Source: Chrysogorgia sp. JL179-B06 (lineage: Eukaryota > Cnidaria > Anthozoa > Scleralcyonacea > Chrysogorgiidae). From it: a DNA stretch of 64,000 bases. Below the pieces are notes generated by a model, which was not told the origin of the DNA, searched no databases, and worked only from the letters and a program-made list of their open reading frames with translations. Made by a program: the position numbers and the translations under genes. Location: positions 1,576,001 to 1,640,000 of the forward strand of contig JAYKKM010000339.1 in NCBI GenBank assembly GCA_035772405.1. The letters are read 5' to 3'. This document shows, one piece after another, positions 25,901 through 34,035 of this stretch (position 1 is its first letter; each line of letters opens with the position of its first letter).

Positions 25901-28900
25901 GCGATCAGAATGATGGAGGACCGATGAAACTCTCGGAACTTAGCAGTGGACCGGAAATGGACTGGGAGCAAGCAGATACAAACAACAATTCCAGTGAGAT
26001 GGAAATTGCTGAACCTCCGCCATCCACTTTAACTGAGCCGATAATCAACCACAGCATACCCATCTCCAACTCAGACAGGACCGGAAAACAATGTGTAGAA
26101 TATGACGTCATCTCTGGTAGTGACGTCACCGATGACGTGGGTGTGGAGAAATATGGTGGTACCATCAGTTGCACACAACATGAAATCATCGCTGGCTTGG
26201 GAGATGATCACGTAGATAATGACGTAGTTGATGACGTAGGCAGTGACGTAGGCGGTGACGTACGTGATGATGTTGCTGCGGCGTTAAAAGAGACGAGAAA
26301 ATGTAGTCCAACGTCGAATTTTGGTGGATTATATGAGGAATCGACAGGTTTTAAGCATTTAGAAATGGACAATGATGGAGACTTAAGACGAAGAGGAGTG
26401 GAGGGGGATAACCGGGGATCTAATGGGGATAATATCGATGATCCTGCGAAGGAGGCAGATGATGCGTTATTGAAACGAGCGAATGCAGCTATGAGGCGTG
26501 CCGATAAATTGGTCCTGGAGACGAGTATGGAGCAAGGGAAAGTCCCAAGGAAGACTGGCACGAGTACCGGGTTTTTGAACTGGAGTCACATCGCCGGGAC
26601 GTCTCAATGGCATCCCATTGACATGTCCACACCTGTTGTCGGCGACCAATTTACGGCGCAACCGCTTGTCTTGAAAACAGAGGGCTCGTCCGGCCCCAGA
26701 CGTCAGTTACGAGAACTCGACTCCTATAACAATCTCTTGAGCTCGTTCGCTAACTCAAGGCTCGACCAAGGCCCGCGATCATGTGGTCCTTCGAGCCAGG
26801 ACTCTGGTTTAGGAACGATATTTTCGTCGGAAAGTGGGTCAAGAAATCGTGCGCGCTCAATGGGACTGGATACGAGGACACGAAGAAGTTTAAATGATCT
26901 AAGTATGACTGTATATTCTTAATATAACTTCATAATAGATAATGGTGGCTAGGATGTTTGCATGTCCGCTCAGGGGGGGGGGGGGAGTATAACCATGTTA
27001 TTACAGTGTTCGAATTAACATTTCAAAAGTGCATCGTAAAAATATTTTGTCAAAAAATTGGAAGGAATGGGGCTAGCCCCAGTGATAGGCATAACATGCG
27101 CGAAGAATATGCATTATGCATAACATATACATATCATATGCAAGCAAGGATACGTGCAGTAACATACTGTACACGCGAAGAATATGCATATCATACGCAA
27201 GGCTGATGTGTAACAATAACATATGCAAAGAATACGCATATCATATGCAAGGATATGCGTAACAATAACATACACAAAGAATATGCATATCATACATAAG
27301 GATGATGCTAAACAGTAACATATGCGAAGAATATGCAAGGATGATGCGTAACGTATGCGAAGAATACGCACAACATTACATGACATGTGCAAAGAACATG
27401 CATATATGCAAGGCTGATGCGTAACAAATGCGAAGAATACACACAATATACGCCACTAACAATAAAAAATATGCGTAACATACACGAAAAATATGCGTAC
27501 AAAACTTGCATCGCGATTTTAGTTTTTGTGCTTTTTTGCATCACATATTTTAAAAAATGCATTGCGATTTGCGAATCGCGATACGTTCATTCGAACCCTG
27601 TTATTATTAATAAAAAATTATTGCATCACAAGCGAGAGGGGACGTGGCTAAATTCTCCCATCACTCCTTATTTTTTATTTTTTCTTATCTGATTCAGGAA
27701 ATTTACGATCTGCGGATTCACCTAGGAACAGTTATTTGTCTGGGCGCAATGGTTACGGTGGAATACCAAGTAAACGGTAGGTGGTGGCACATCCAACTCG
27801 CAATCTTTGATACTCTAGTTCAACACTCTATCAACTAAACTACAAGATCATCCAACTCACAACCTTTGATACTCTAGTTCAACACTCTACTAACTAAACT
27901 ACAAGATCATCCAACTCACAACCTTTGATACTCTAGTCCAACACTCTACTAACTGAACTACAAGACCATCCAACTCACAACCTTTGATACTCTAGTCCAA
28001 CACTCTACCAACTGAACCTCTAGTTCAACACACTACCAACTGAACTACAAGATCATCCAACCCACAACCTTTGATACTCTAGTTCAACACTCTACCAACT
28101 GAGCTACAAGATCATCCAACCCACAACCTTTGATACTCTAGTTCAACACTCTACTAACTGAACTACAGGATCATCCAACTCACAACCTTTGATACTCTAG
28201 TTCAACACTCTATACCAACTGAACTACAAGACCATCCAACTCGCAACCTTTGATAATCTAGTTCAACACTCTACCAACTAAACTACAAGATCATCCAACT
28301 CACAACCTTTGATACTCTAGTCCAACACTCTACTAACTGAACTACAAGACCATCCAACCCACAACCTTTGATACTCTAGTTCAACACTCTACCAACTGAG
28401 CTACAAGATCATCCAACTCACAACCTTTGATACTCTAGTTCAACACTCTACCAACTGAACTACAAGATCATCCAACCCACAACCTTTGATACTCTAGTTC
28501 AACACTCTACCAACTGAACTACAAGACCATTCAACCCACAACCTTTGATACTCTAGTTCAACACTCTACCAACTGAACTACAAGATCATCCAACCCACAA
28601 CCTTTGATACTCTAGTCCAACACTCTACCAACTGAACTACAAGATCATCCAACCCACAACCTTTGATACTCTAGTTCAACACTCTACCAACTGAACTACA
28701 AGATCATCCAACCCACAACCTTTGATACTCTAGTTCAACACTCTACCAACTGAACTACAAGATCATTCAACTCACAACCTTTGATACTCTAGTTCAACAC
28801 TCTACCAACTAAACTACAAAACCATCCAACTCACAACCTTTGATATCTCTAGTTCAACACTCTACCAACTGAACTACAAGACCATCCAACCTTTGATGCA

Positions 28901-29249
28901 TCCATTCTATAGTATTACCTAAATCATTTCATTCCTAAAATTCGATACATTTTCATTTCCCAGATTCTCCTGGCCCCCCTGGAAATCGTCACGAAGTTAT
29001 CGCTATCCCTATCTATGTTCAAGAGCAGTCTCACCCACAAGCCCTTGCGCTCAGCTCCGCTTACGTCACAGAACCACAGAGGAGAGGTTAAAGATCCGAT
29101 GGACAGATGAGTTAAAACGATTTCAAAAACCAACCAATCATCATAGTGAGAAATATGCCGATTATTTTGATGGAATGCATAGTAGTTTGCGGAAAACCCA
29201 TAATAATAGAAATGATGAAACGTTAGCTCTTACGAAATTTAACAAATAG
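5534..29249 (+). CDS. BORA: Protein aurora borealis (Bora), Aurora-A/Plk1 activator
   Basis: Bora binds Aurora A and opens Plk1 for activation at mitotic entry. Exons: 5534-5701, 6938-6979, 7940-7995, 13747-13786, 15880-15973, 19301-19384, 19552-19608, 20190-20346, 21159-21192, 21818-21965, 22695-22871, 25892-26902, 27698-27776 and 28964-29249. Every junction keeps frame (phases 0,0,2,0,1,1,1,2,0,1,1,1,2). Family landmarks: EFRWSIDQ (the FxW motif), RPEDETRAQEAINE, LPSPWTPE (matching the vertebrate VPSPW site), CQTSLTF...FDLSKILG and SSLRRKLF, then SP-rich segments (SPLKRHGYLHPDL, GISPIKP, DVSPIKN). Exon 12 is a large 1-kb acidic exon with DDV repeats. The model predicts about 810 residues against roughly 560 in human. 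The first eleven exons are strong. The last junction is ambiguous: using donor A|GTAAAC after 27769 and reading the last exon in another frame gives a 755-residue protein ending at 29091. Confidence 0.9.
7051..7233. repeat. Foldback with ~80-bp arms in BORA intron 2
   Basis: CCCCCCGTAGCACGGGGG..., AACACTGTTTATACATATGA and following bases up to 7135 are repeated in inverse complement from about 7150 to 7233, with a short spacer. A near-perfect hairpin typical of a young MITE; GGGTA(T/C)GAGGTT recurs at 7257. Confidence 0.8.
7412..7790 (+). repeat. 18-bp minisatellite in BORA intron 2
   Basis: About 18-20 units of GTGTCCGAAAAGTGGGT with decay toward the right end. Apparent open frames through it (KSGCVRK-like, and histidine/threonine-rich antisense) are repeat artefacts. 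Confidence 0.9.
8150..13600 (+). repeat. 5.4-kb tandem satellite (~128-bp unit) in BORA intron 3
   Basis: About 42 tandem copies. Each unit contains TCTTTTTATATATTTATAAT, CACTTTCTGAT, TATCATCAACTAAAGTTTC and CTCTGCTAAAGTTGGTTAAA. Variants alternate (GATGAAGATT versus GATAAAAATT or GATAGAAATT; TTATGTGTGGTC versus TTATGTTTCGTC), suggesting local block duplications. At the right end (13.60-13.65 kb) AGAAAGTGCCAAAGATTATA is the inverse complement of the unit, so the array looks like an expanded arm of a foldback element. The phrase CTGCTAAAGT next to TTTACTATTCACAG also occurs in the MITE at 41.95-42.3 kb. Confidence 0.95.
13800..15360. other. BORA intron 4 left part; LINE 3' UTR relic at 14752-14935
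   Basis: Mostly unique AT-rich sequence. 14460-14530 resembles an antisense tRNA-like segment (AGGAATCGAACCTGTAACCTT). 14752-14935 (GACGTATTAGGAGCATTATA ... CTACTACATATATTACCAC) matches the LINE tail at 32.56-33.2 kb. A diverged GTTAGGGTTAG run lies near 15063-15115. A GATAGATA/AATCAATCAATCA simple repeat borders the next LINE fragment. Confidence 0.6.
15364..15790 (-). pseudogene. Non-LTR retrotransposon (CR1/L2-like) 3' end
   Basis: Minus-strand reading frame of 82 codons ending at 15364 with the signature of reverse-transcriptase C-termini: YHLRDISS, KSFMYDGAHLWNSIPKEIRES and SAFRKKI. Upstream on that strand (15650-15780), RLQKLQNRAARI-like residues follow in shifted frames, so the copy is broken and 5'-truncated. 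It lies antisense in BORA intron 4. Confidence 0.8.
16075..16570. mobile_element. Segment with repeated CCGGTCAAAATGACCGG palindromes
   Basis: The palindrome CCGGTCAAAATGACCGGT occurs at 16084-16101 and 16480-16497, with further CCGGTCA half-sites to 16552. Between them, a minus-strand frame reads an acidic stretch (SEEGGEQSDDQEAMEEGSD). This may be a captured fragment or a degenerate transposon; the family is not recognised. Confidence 0.4.
16635..17640. mobile_element. Foldback MITE (~1 kb, ~165-bp inverted arms) in BORA intron 5
   Basis: Arm 1 (TTGGCAACAAAAATTAAGTT ... GAAAGAACTCGTAAAATGAT ... GTTTGATATGTAAATGAGAT) is repeated in inverse complement at about 17470-17632. The interior carries GGGCTAGCCCG-type GC-rich repeats. 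The GAAAGAACTCGTAAAATG arm core is shared with the element at 18.66-19.2 kb; related arms occur at 30.36 and 31.92 kb. Confidence 0.8.
18060..18449 (+). pseudogene. Crypton/KIAA1958-like recombinase N-terminal fragment
   Basis: A 129-codon uninterrupted frame within BORA intron 5. Residues about 60-115 (NTKKKTEYDINVLTRYF, IQTIPAKELNILLAKFFVNA, RKKNGEVYEPSSPTAF) match the conserved start of the SAM-like core-binding domain of Crypton-type tyrosine recombinases and their domesticated relatives (QRICH1, ZMYM, KIAA1958). It stops just after the EPSS..AF motif, so the catalytic tyrosine-recombinase domain is absent. The acidic serine-rich N-terminus resembles a linker. No TATA box or poly(A) signal was noted. 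It is either a truncated transposon copy or a small truncated host-like gene. Confidence 0.6.
18558..19290. mobile_element. Nested foldback MITEs just upstream of BORA exon 6
   Basis: Outer element: ATATGAAAAGGAGAAATAAG ... AATACTTAAG at 18564-18615, answered by CTTTAAGTATTTTCAACTCA ... CTCCTTTTCATATTA at 19190-19250. This is the same family as 55564-55848. Inner element: GGGATATGGCAATATAAATT (from 18661) answered by AATTTATATTACCATATCCC (to 19191), with GAAAGAACTCGTAAAATGG arms. The inner one sits inside the outer one. The outer element ends about 15 bp before the exon 6 polypyrimidine tract. Confidence 0.8.
19635..20180 (+). repeat. Compound CTAT/CTGT/CTAC microsatellite in BORA intron 7
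   Basis: Blocks in order: (CTAT)n, (CCGT/CCAT), (CTGT)n, (CTATCTTAT), (CTGT)n, (CTAC)n with CACC interruptions. The block fills almost all of the 580-bp intron and ends in the exon 8 acceptor. Confidence 0.95.
20376..20575 (-). mobile_element. tRNA-derived SINE (GGTTCGATTCC-type), minus orientation
   Basis: Read on the minus strand: TTGGTAGCTCAATGGCTAGA (A box), CACCGGCAATCAGAAGGTTA, then a B-box-like GTTCGATTCCTGTGACTCAC. Related copies lie at 47.1, 47.4, 50.75 and 51.0 kb, with the shared tail GAGCTTGACGATCGTCCATG. Confidence 0.75.
20612..21135. mobile_element. Foldback MITE, ~180-bp arms, in BORA intron 8
   Basis: AAAGTGCTTATAAACCCAAA ... AAAAGTAGCGCCA is answered by GCGCTACTTTTTTTCACA ... 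TTTGGGTTTATAAGCACTTT. Arms are roughly 90% matching by eye; the loop region carries CCTCGGATCCAG in both senses. Confidence 0.85.
21262..21730. mobile_element. Putative small element with ACACGTAAAAA termini
   Basis: Ends read TACACACGTAAAAATCTCAC and, inverted, CTACACGTAAAAACGCAC. The interior is built of many short CAACATG/CTGTTCAA phrases. Class unknown; it lies in BORA intron 9. Confidence 0.5.
22002..22556 (+). mobile_element. Penelope-like element 3' fragment with GIY-YIG domain
   Basis: Reading frame from about 22078 to the stop at 22385 encodes the C-terminal GIY-YIG endonuclease of Penelope-like retroelements: IPCNDCDHEYIGQTKRQFR, TRLKEHQKAVF, then RRCLEAWHINSA and LNRDDGGLLPEAY. 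The start lies outside the fragment (5'-truncated). It is flanked by inverted copies of GACGCTACTCTGGCTTTAAA (22010-22029 and, reversed, about 22530-22549), as expected of partial Penelope terminal repeats. A hammerhead-like motif follows the stop. The element lies in BORA intron 10. Confidence 0.85.
22449..22492 (+). ncRNA. Hammerhead-ribozyme-like motif of the Penelope element
   Basis: CTGATGA, then A-GACACT / loop AGATTGG / AGTGTC (six perfect pairs as stem II), then GAAACGTTGGGTC. This matches the CUGANGA - stem II - GAAA core order, with one extra A after CUGAUGA. An inverted second copy is at about 61507-61548. Activity is not shown. Confidence 0.5.
22955..23290 (+). repeat. tRNA-like tandem array, left part (BORA intron 11)
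   Basis: About four 83-bp units (CATGTAGCTCAATAGTTAGA ... CATCAGAAGGTTACAGGTTG ... TACACATATGTAACCTTCAC). The array is interrupted by the transposon at 23291-25594 and resumes at 25595-25830. Confidence 0.9.
23726..24180 (+). pseudogene. Unrecognised frame-shifted ORF inside the TIR transposon
   Basis: From MASRDDREGS the frame reads a protein-like 115 residues (FVGNVLNAVTNLRQVPN, SDEEINARFQIPRR). A second frame continues more naturally after about 23975 (PFHARFPVAPHKFAPSAFQA), suggesting a frameshift. It may be a captured host gene N-terminus; no domain is recognised. Matching terminal inverted repeats show it is transposon cargo. Confidence 0.45.
24573..24785 (-). mobile_element. tRNA-derived SINE (CCTCGGAACCCCTAT family) nested in the transposon
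   Basis: On the minus strand: GGTTCAAATCCTGTGTCGGA (B box), then AGTGCTGCCTTTGCAATAAT and CTTCTCGGATAACAACCTTA, ending TTCCGTTCACCT. Same family as 35936-36187, 52812-53065 and a partial at 59320-59405. Confidence 0.8.
25595..25830 (+). repeat. tRNA-like tandem array, right part
   Basis: Continuation of the array split by the transposon: about 2.5 units, the last degraded, ending 60 bp before BORA exon 12. Confidence 0.9.
27090..27510. repeat. Minisatellite of ATGCGAAGAATATGCATATCA phrases (BORA intron 12)
   Basis: Imperfect units mixing GCGAAGAATATGCATATCAT, GCAAGGATGATGCGTAACA and ACATATGC. Methionine/cysteine-rich frames on the minus strand are artefacts. Confidence 0.8.
27780..28900 (-). 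repeat. 59-bp tRNA-like tandem array (BORA intron 13)
   Basis: About 18-19 units. Read on the minus strand each is a compressed tRNA: TTGTAGTTCAGTTGGTAGAG (A box), TTGAACTAGAGTATCAAAGG, TTGTGGGTTGGATGA. The units are unusually homogeneous. The array fills the whole intron between 27776 and 28963. Confidence 0.9.
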
Positions 29250-29437
29250 TTAGCATTCTACCAAGCCAACTCAGACACGCTAACACTAGACAATTAAATG
29301 CAACAAAAGACAACAAAATGTATATAATAGATTTACAATGTTTATTTTACTTTAGGAATTCGCATGCAATACAATACGTTTTACGGCAGATGAAGTGAAA
29401 TATGTAGCTAATTTTGTATTAGAGCAACGGTTTTTGC

Positions 29438-29830
<393 letters not shown>

Positions 29831-30059
29831 AGGTAAGTTGGTTGAGTGGAAGCGATGCGTATAGGTTCCTGGTCGACCTCCACCAATTATAGTGCTGCTC
29901 ATTGGATTATAGCAACAGCAACACTAATTTTCACATGCAATTATAGATACAGTACAATACATTACATTACTATACAATACGATACGATATACGATATACG
30001 ATACGATACATATAGCTGGTTACTTACTACTGAATTAGTTTCTTCAGTAAATGTTTGAA

Positions 30060-30355
30060 TTTATGTAGAGAGTTAGTGTTTCATGTTTTGATGTCTAGGA
30101 GTCGGTTGTTGCAAGCCTCTTATTCAGTGGATAAATCGTATCCATGATTAATATATTTTCTATCCATCGAATAGCCATCATATCTGAGAAAAATAACAAG
30201 TGATTACCACTCTCTATGTTTTCAACAAAATATTCACCTGCTATTTTTACTCAGAAAACTATTGAATGGATAAAGAATGAATCTACAAGATAGGACGTAT
30301 CTACCGGATAAGCTATTTTTTCTTCGAACAACCGGCGGCCCTGCATATGTTATTA
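30060..30355. other. Intergenic sequence, nothing recognised
   Basis: No exon, repeat or RNA feature seen between the microsatellite tail and the MITE at 30.36 kb. Confidence 0.4.
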
Positions 30356-30357
30356 AT

Positions 30358-30853
30358 GTGCCTGTGCAATGAAAAATTCAGTTGTAAAAGAACTCTTTTA
30401 TTTTAAAGAACTCTTGAAACTATAAAGACTAACCATTTACAACTTTTCCATATCTCACTTCACTCTTGAGATATTAAGATTTGTTTGATATGTAAATGAT
30501 CATACTTATGACATCACAATGTATAATAACTTATTGAAAACGTTTATATATCCTTGAGATTATGTAATGAAATCCACTTGAAATGCAGGTGCATGTGCGT
30601 CGATGTATCCAATGACATCAAATATGCAAATCATCAAACGATTCCATGTGATAATGGTTAAGATATGCAGAATTTTTCAATAAGTCCTGCATTGTGATGT
30701 CATAAGTATGATAATTCACATATTAAACAAATCTTAATATCTCCAGAGTGAAGTGAGATATGAAAAAAGTTGTAAATGGTTAGTCTTTATAGTTTCAAGA
30801 GTTCTTTCAAACAAAAGAGTTATTTTACAACTGAATTTTTCATTACATAGGCA
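30358..30853. mobile_element. Foldback MITE, ~150-bp arms
   Basis: GTGCCTGTGCAATGAAAAAT ... CATACTTATGACATCACAAT is answered by ATTGTGATGTCATAAGTATG ... ATTTTTCATTACATAGGCAC. Arms carry GTTTGATATGTAAATGAT, linking it to the 16.6-, 18.7- and 31.9-kb elements. Confidence 0.85.
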
Positions 30854-30942
30854 CTTTAGAATTATTAAAACTAATTACATTTCATTAAAAATATTAAAAC
30901 TAATTACATTTCATTATAAAATAAAAACTAGTACATGCATGT

Positions 30943-31430
30943 CAACCTCGTTCCCAGGGCATTTTGCCTCCACGGTGGAAGATCGGCGAAAATGGCCCTG
31001 GGATCGGCTGGTCACATGACACCCAGAATTTCTGGGTGTTTAGATATGATAATTTTTGTGGTCTTTGTTCCATTTCCTTTGTGTACTTTGTTGACCTGAA
31101 TAATTGAGAAATGTTCAATGCTCTTCAGAGTTGTTCATGTCAGCATTCGTCGGCATAAAAGCAGCTAACGAGCTTAATAATCCATAATACATCCATGGTT
31201 ATCTCTTACAAAAGGTATGAAGAAGCATATATCTAATTTAGCGAAAGCTATCGCTTCTAATTTGCTGTAAAATTTGAAGACAGCATTCAGATAAGATGAA
31301 TAAATTATACTCGGCTGAATTAATTGAGTTTTATGACAAGCCAATCGGATTATAGAATGGACCAGCCGATCCCAGGGCCATTTTCGCCGACCTTGCACCG
31401 TGGAGGCAAAATGCCCTGGGAACGAGGTTG
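30943..31430. mobile_element. Mutator-like MITE copy 1 (488 bp, 10-bp TSD)
   Basis: Inverted ends of about 68 bp begin CAACCTCGTTCCCAGGGCAT and continue TTTGCCTCCACGGTGGAAG, TCGGCGAAAATGGCCCTGGG. The flanks are direct ACATGCATGT at 30933-30942 and 31431-31440. Copy 2 lies at 41010-41527. Ten-bp duplications with long inverted ends fit the MULE superfamily; no transposase is present. Confidence 0.85.
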
Positions 31431-31524
31431 ACATGCATGTATCACCAATAAAACTTGGATAACTACAAAAACTATTAATTATTTAAAAAAAGAAATGTCT
31501 TAAGTGTTGACTTAAAACTTTCTT

Positions 31525-31695
31525 ATAAGTAATGCCATGACATTGAGGGAAATTAGTGATTAAATACCCCGAAACCCTTGGGATGATTTGTGGAAGTTCC
31601 AAGGTCGAAGCCCGAGGGATTTCCATAAATCATCCCGAGGCTTGAGAGGCATTTAATCACTAATTGCCTGACATGTTATGGTATTAGTTTCTAAT
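31525..31695. repeat. Short foldback around GAAGCCCGAGG
   Basis: GCCATGACATTGAGGGAAAT...ATTTAATC-type arms on both sides (ending near TGCCTGACATGTTATGG), with CTTGGGATGATTTGTGG / CCATAAATCATCCCGAGG inside. Same style as the foldbacks at 39225 and 45425. Confidence 0.7.
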
Positions 31696-31919
31696 ACCAT
31701 GATTAACGAGGTAAATAAACGTGAAGTAATTGTTTAATGTTGAGTGAAAAGGTAAAAGTGAATATTAATGTTTGCATGATTGTTGTAATAGCAATTTGTC
31801 GAGATGACATGTTTGTCCGCATTTACGCATAATTATTGCGGCCATAACAAAAGAAAATAGTTAATTTGTGAGTCACATTTGGTTTGTTTGTCCGCATTTT
31901 GAGCTATTAATAGCAACCG

Positions 31920-32407
31920 CTTAAAGTGCCCCTCACCTCAAAATGTTTTATTGTCTTATTTGGAAGAACTTTTAAAATGATAAAGTAACTTCTTTTGAAG
32001 ATTTTCACTTCTTTGCTTTCTTTTTGAGAAATATCAGTTTGTTTGATATGCAAATATCTGGAATTTCGTCACACATGCATAATGAGTTATCAGAGAGTGT
32101 TATATATCTTTGCGTTCATGAAATAAAAACACTAAAGTGTGAATAACACGTGCATGTGCGTTTCTCCCACAACACCAAACTTCTTGATTTTAAAGGATTT
32201 CGTTCGAGAATGAAAGAGATATACACATTTCTCCAATAAGTCATTATGCATGTGTGACGAAATTCCAGACATTTGCATATCAAACAAACTGCTATATCTC
32301 AAAAAGAAAGCAAAGAAACGAAAATCTTCAAAAGAAGTTACTTTATCATTTTAAAAGTTCTTCCAAACAAGACAATAAAACATTTTGAGGTTAGGGGCAC
32401 TTTAAAG
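31920..32407. mobile_element. Foldback MITE, ~190-bp arms, AAAGTGCC termini
   Basis: AAAGTGCCCCTCACCTCAAA ... CACACATGCATAATGA is answered by TCATTATGCATGTGTGACGA ... TTTGAGGTTAGGGGCACTTT. Strong arms with a roughly 100-bp loop. Confidence 0.85.
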
Positions 32408-32559
32408 GGCTATTGTCTTGATTACTTCATGCATTGTTTTGTTGTGTAAAAGAGTATTATTTGGATGTTTACTCAATGTTCATGAATGTTAATGCCGACA
32501 CAATTGACGGTACCGAAAAAGATGGCGACTGCTACATTTAACCATAATTCCTTGCGCGC

Positions 32560-33620
32560 AATAATAATAATAAAGACGTATTAGGAGCATTATACAATAG
32601 TCTCAATGCTCTTATAACAATACATTCTTAAAGTTACTTAAGTTGCTTATAAAACTAATAATAATAATAATAATAAAGACGTATTAGCAGCATTACACAA
32701 TAGTCTCAATGCTCTTACAACAATACATTCTTAAAGTTACTTAAGTTACTTATAAAACTAACAATAATAATCATAATAATAAAGACGTATTAGCAGCATT
32801 ATACAATAGTCTCAATGCTCTTACAACAATACATTCTTAAAGTTACTTAAGTTACTTATAAAACTAATAATAATAATAATAATAAAGACGTATTAGCAGC
32901 ATTATACAATAGTCTCAATGCTCTTACAACAATACATTCTTAAAGTTACTTAAGTTACTTATAAAACTAATAATAATAATAAAGACGTTTTAGGAGTAAT
33001 TACAATAGTCTCAATGCTCTTACAACAATACACCCTTAAAGTTACAAAACTAATAATAATAATAATGACGTATTAGGAGCATTATACAATAGTCTCAATG
33101 CTCTTACAACAATACATTCTTAAAGTTACTTATGAAACAAATTACAGTTTCATAAGATAAAGCCTACTACATATATTACCACTATGAACAAAAAAACTAT
33201 TAATTTTAAAAAAGAAAAGTCTGAAGTTCTGACTTAAAACTACTTAAAATATCCATGCTTCTAATTTCCTGTGGTAATGAATTCCACAGTTTTGGTGCGG
33301 CAACCGAGAATGTTCTGTCTCCATGAGTCACCATTTTGGATTTTGGCTCAAGTAGCAGATTTCGGTTAGATAATCAATGTACGATTAGGTTTATATTTAG
33401 TTAGTAAATCAGTAATATAAATAGGTGCCTGGCCATGTAAAGCTTTGAAATTAAGTAATCAACAGTATCTTAAAAACAATCCTTGATCTCACTGGCAACC
33501 ATGAGTGAAGATTACGAAGCACAGGGGAGATTTTTTAACTCTTGCAACAAGTCTGGCAGCTCTATTTTGAATTCGCTGTAACAATTGCTCAATTCAGTAA
33601 ACATTGAATCTCGTAAAAAT
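32560..33620 (-). pseudogene. CR1/L2-like LINE 3' end with tandemly expanded 3' UTR
   Basis: On the minus strand 33330-33210 encodes a reverse-transcriptase C-terminal tail (GDRTFSVAAPKLWNSLP, QEIRSMDILSSFKSELQ). Its 3' UTR contains about six tandem ~115-bp units (GACGTATTAGCAGCATTATA ... ACTTATAAAACTAATAATAA) at 32563-33130 and ends in ATT-rich repeats. 14752-14935 is an unexpanded copy. Weak RT-like similarity upstream (33420-33600) is broken. Confidence 0.8.
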
Positions 33621-33835
33621 AGCCGAAGATTGAGTTTCAAAAAGATTAAGTTTGGTAAAAACGAAGGTTTTACGTATTTAATTCATGTTCAGCTGTTATT
33701 ACAGGTAATTTAAGGTCGCAAAGCATTCTGGTAAAATGTACAGCCGCCATTTTTTTCGGTACCGTCAAATAGAAATTTGTGATGATTTATGATGATTTAT
33801 GATTTTATGATGATTTTTTCCATTACAGTAGCACT

Positions 33836-34035
33836 TTAAGCTTCTGAAATATAGAGAGAAAGGTCTTCCTCGTTTTCTTCCTCGTTTTCTTCGTTTTCGT
33901 CTTCATTTTCTTCGCTTTCTTCCTCGTTTCCTTCCCTAATCTTTGTCAAATTCAAGTTTTGAACGGGATACGTTGGGACACTGTGCCGATAGGCAAAATT
34001 CGACGCCACTTGTGTCTCGATGGTGACAGGGGTTT
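33836..34035 (-). CDS. Terminal exon: acidic cytoplasmic tail of the ephrin-FN3 gene
   Basis: Acceptor TTATTCTAG, 65 codons, then TAA. It encodes TPVTIETQVASNFAYRHSVP, PTYPVQNLNLTKIRE, then about 30 residues nearly all E, N, D or S, and ends SLYISEA. Three tyrosines are candidate phosphorylation sites. The C-terminus does not end in the hydrophobic PDZ ligand usual for vertebrate B-class ephrins. The acidic stretch is coded by a GAAGAAAACGA-type trinucleotide-like repeat. Confidence 0.8.

Noticed and set aside
26208..26561. 117-codon antisense frame opposite BORA exon 12
   Set aside because: Shadow of the real coding frame.
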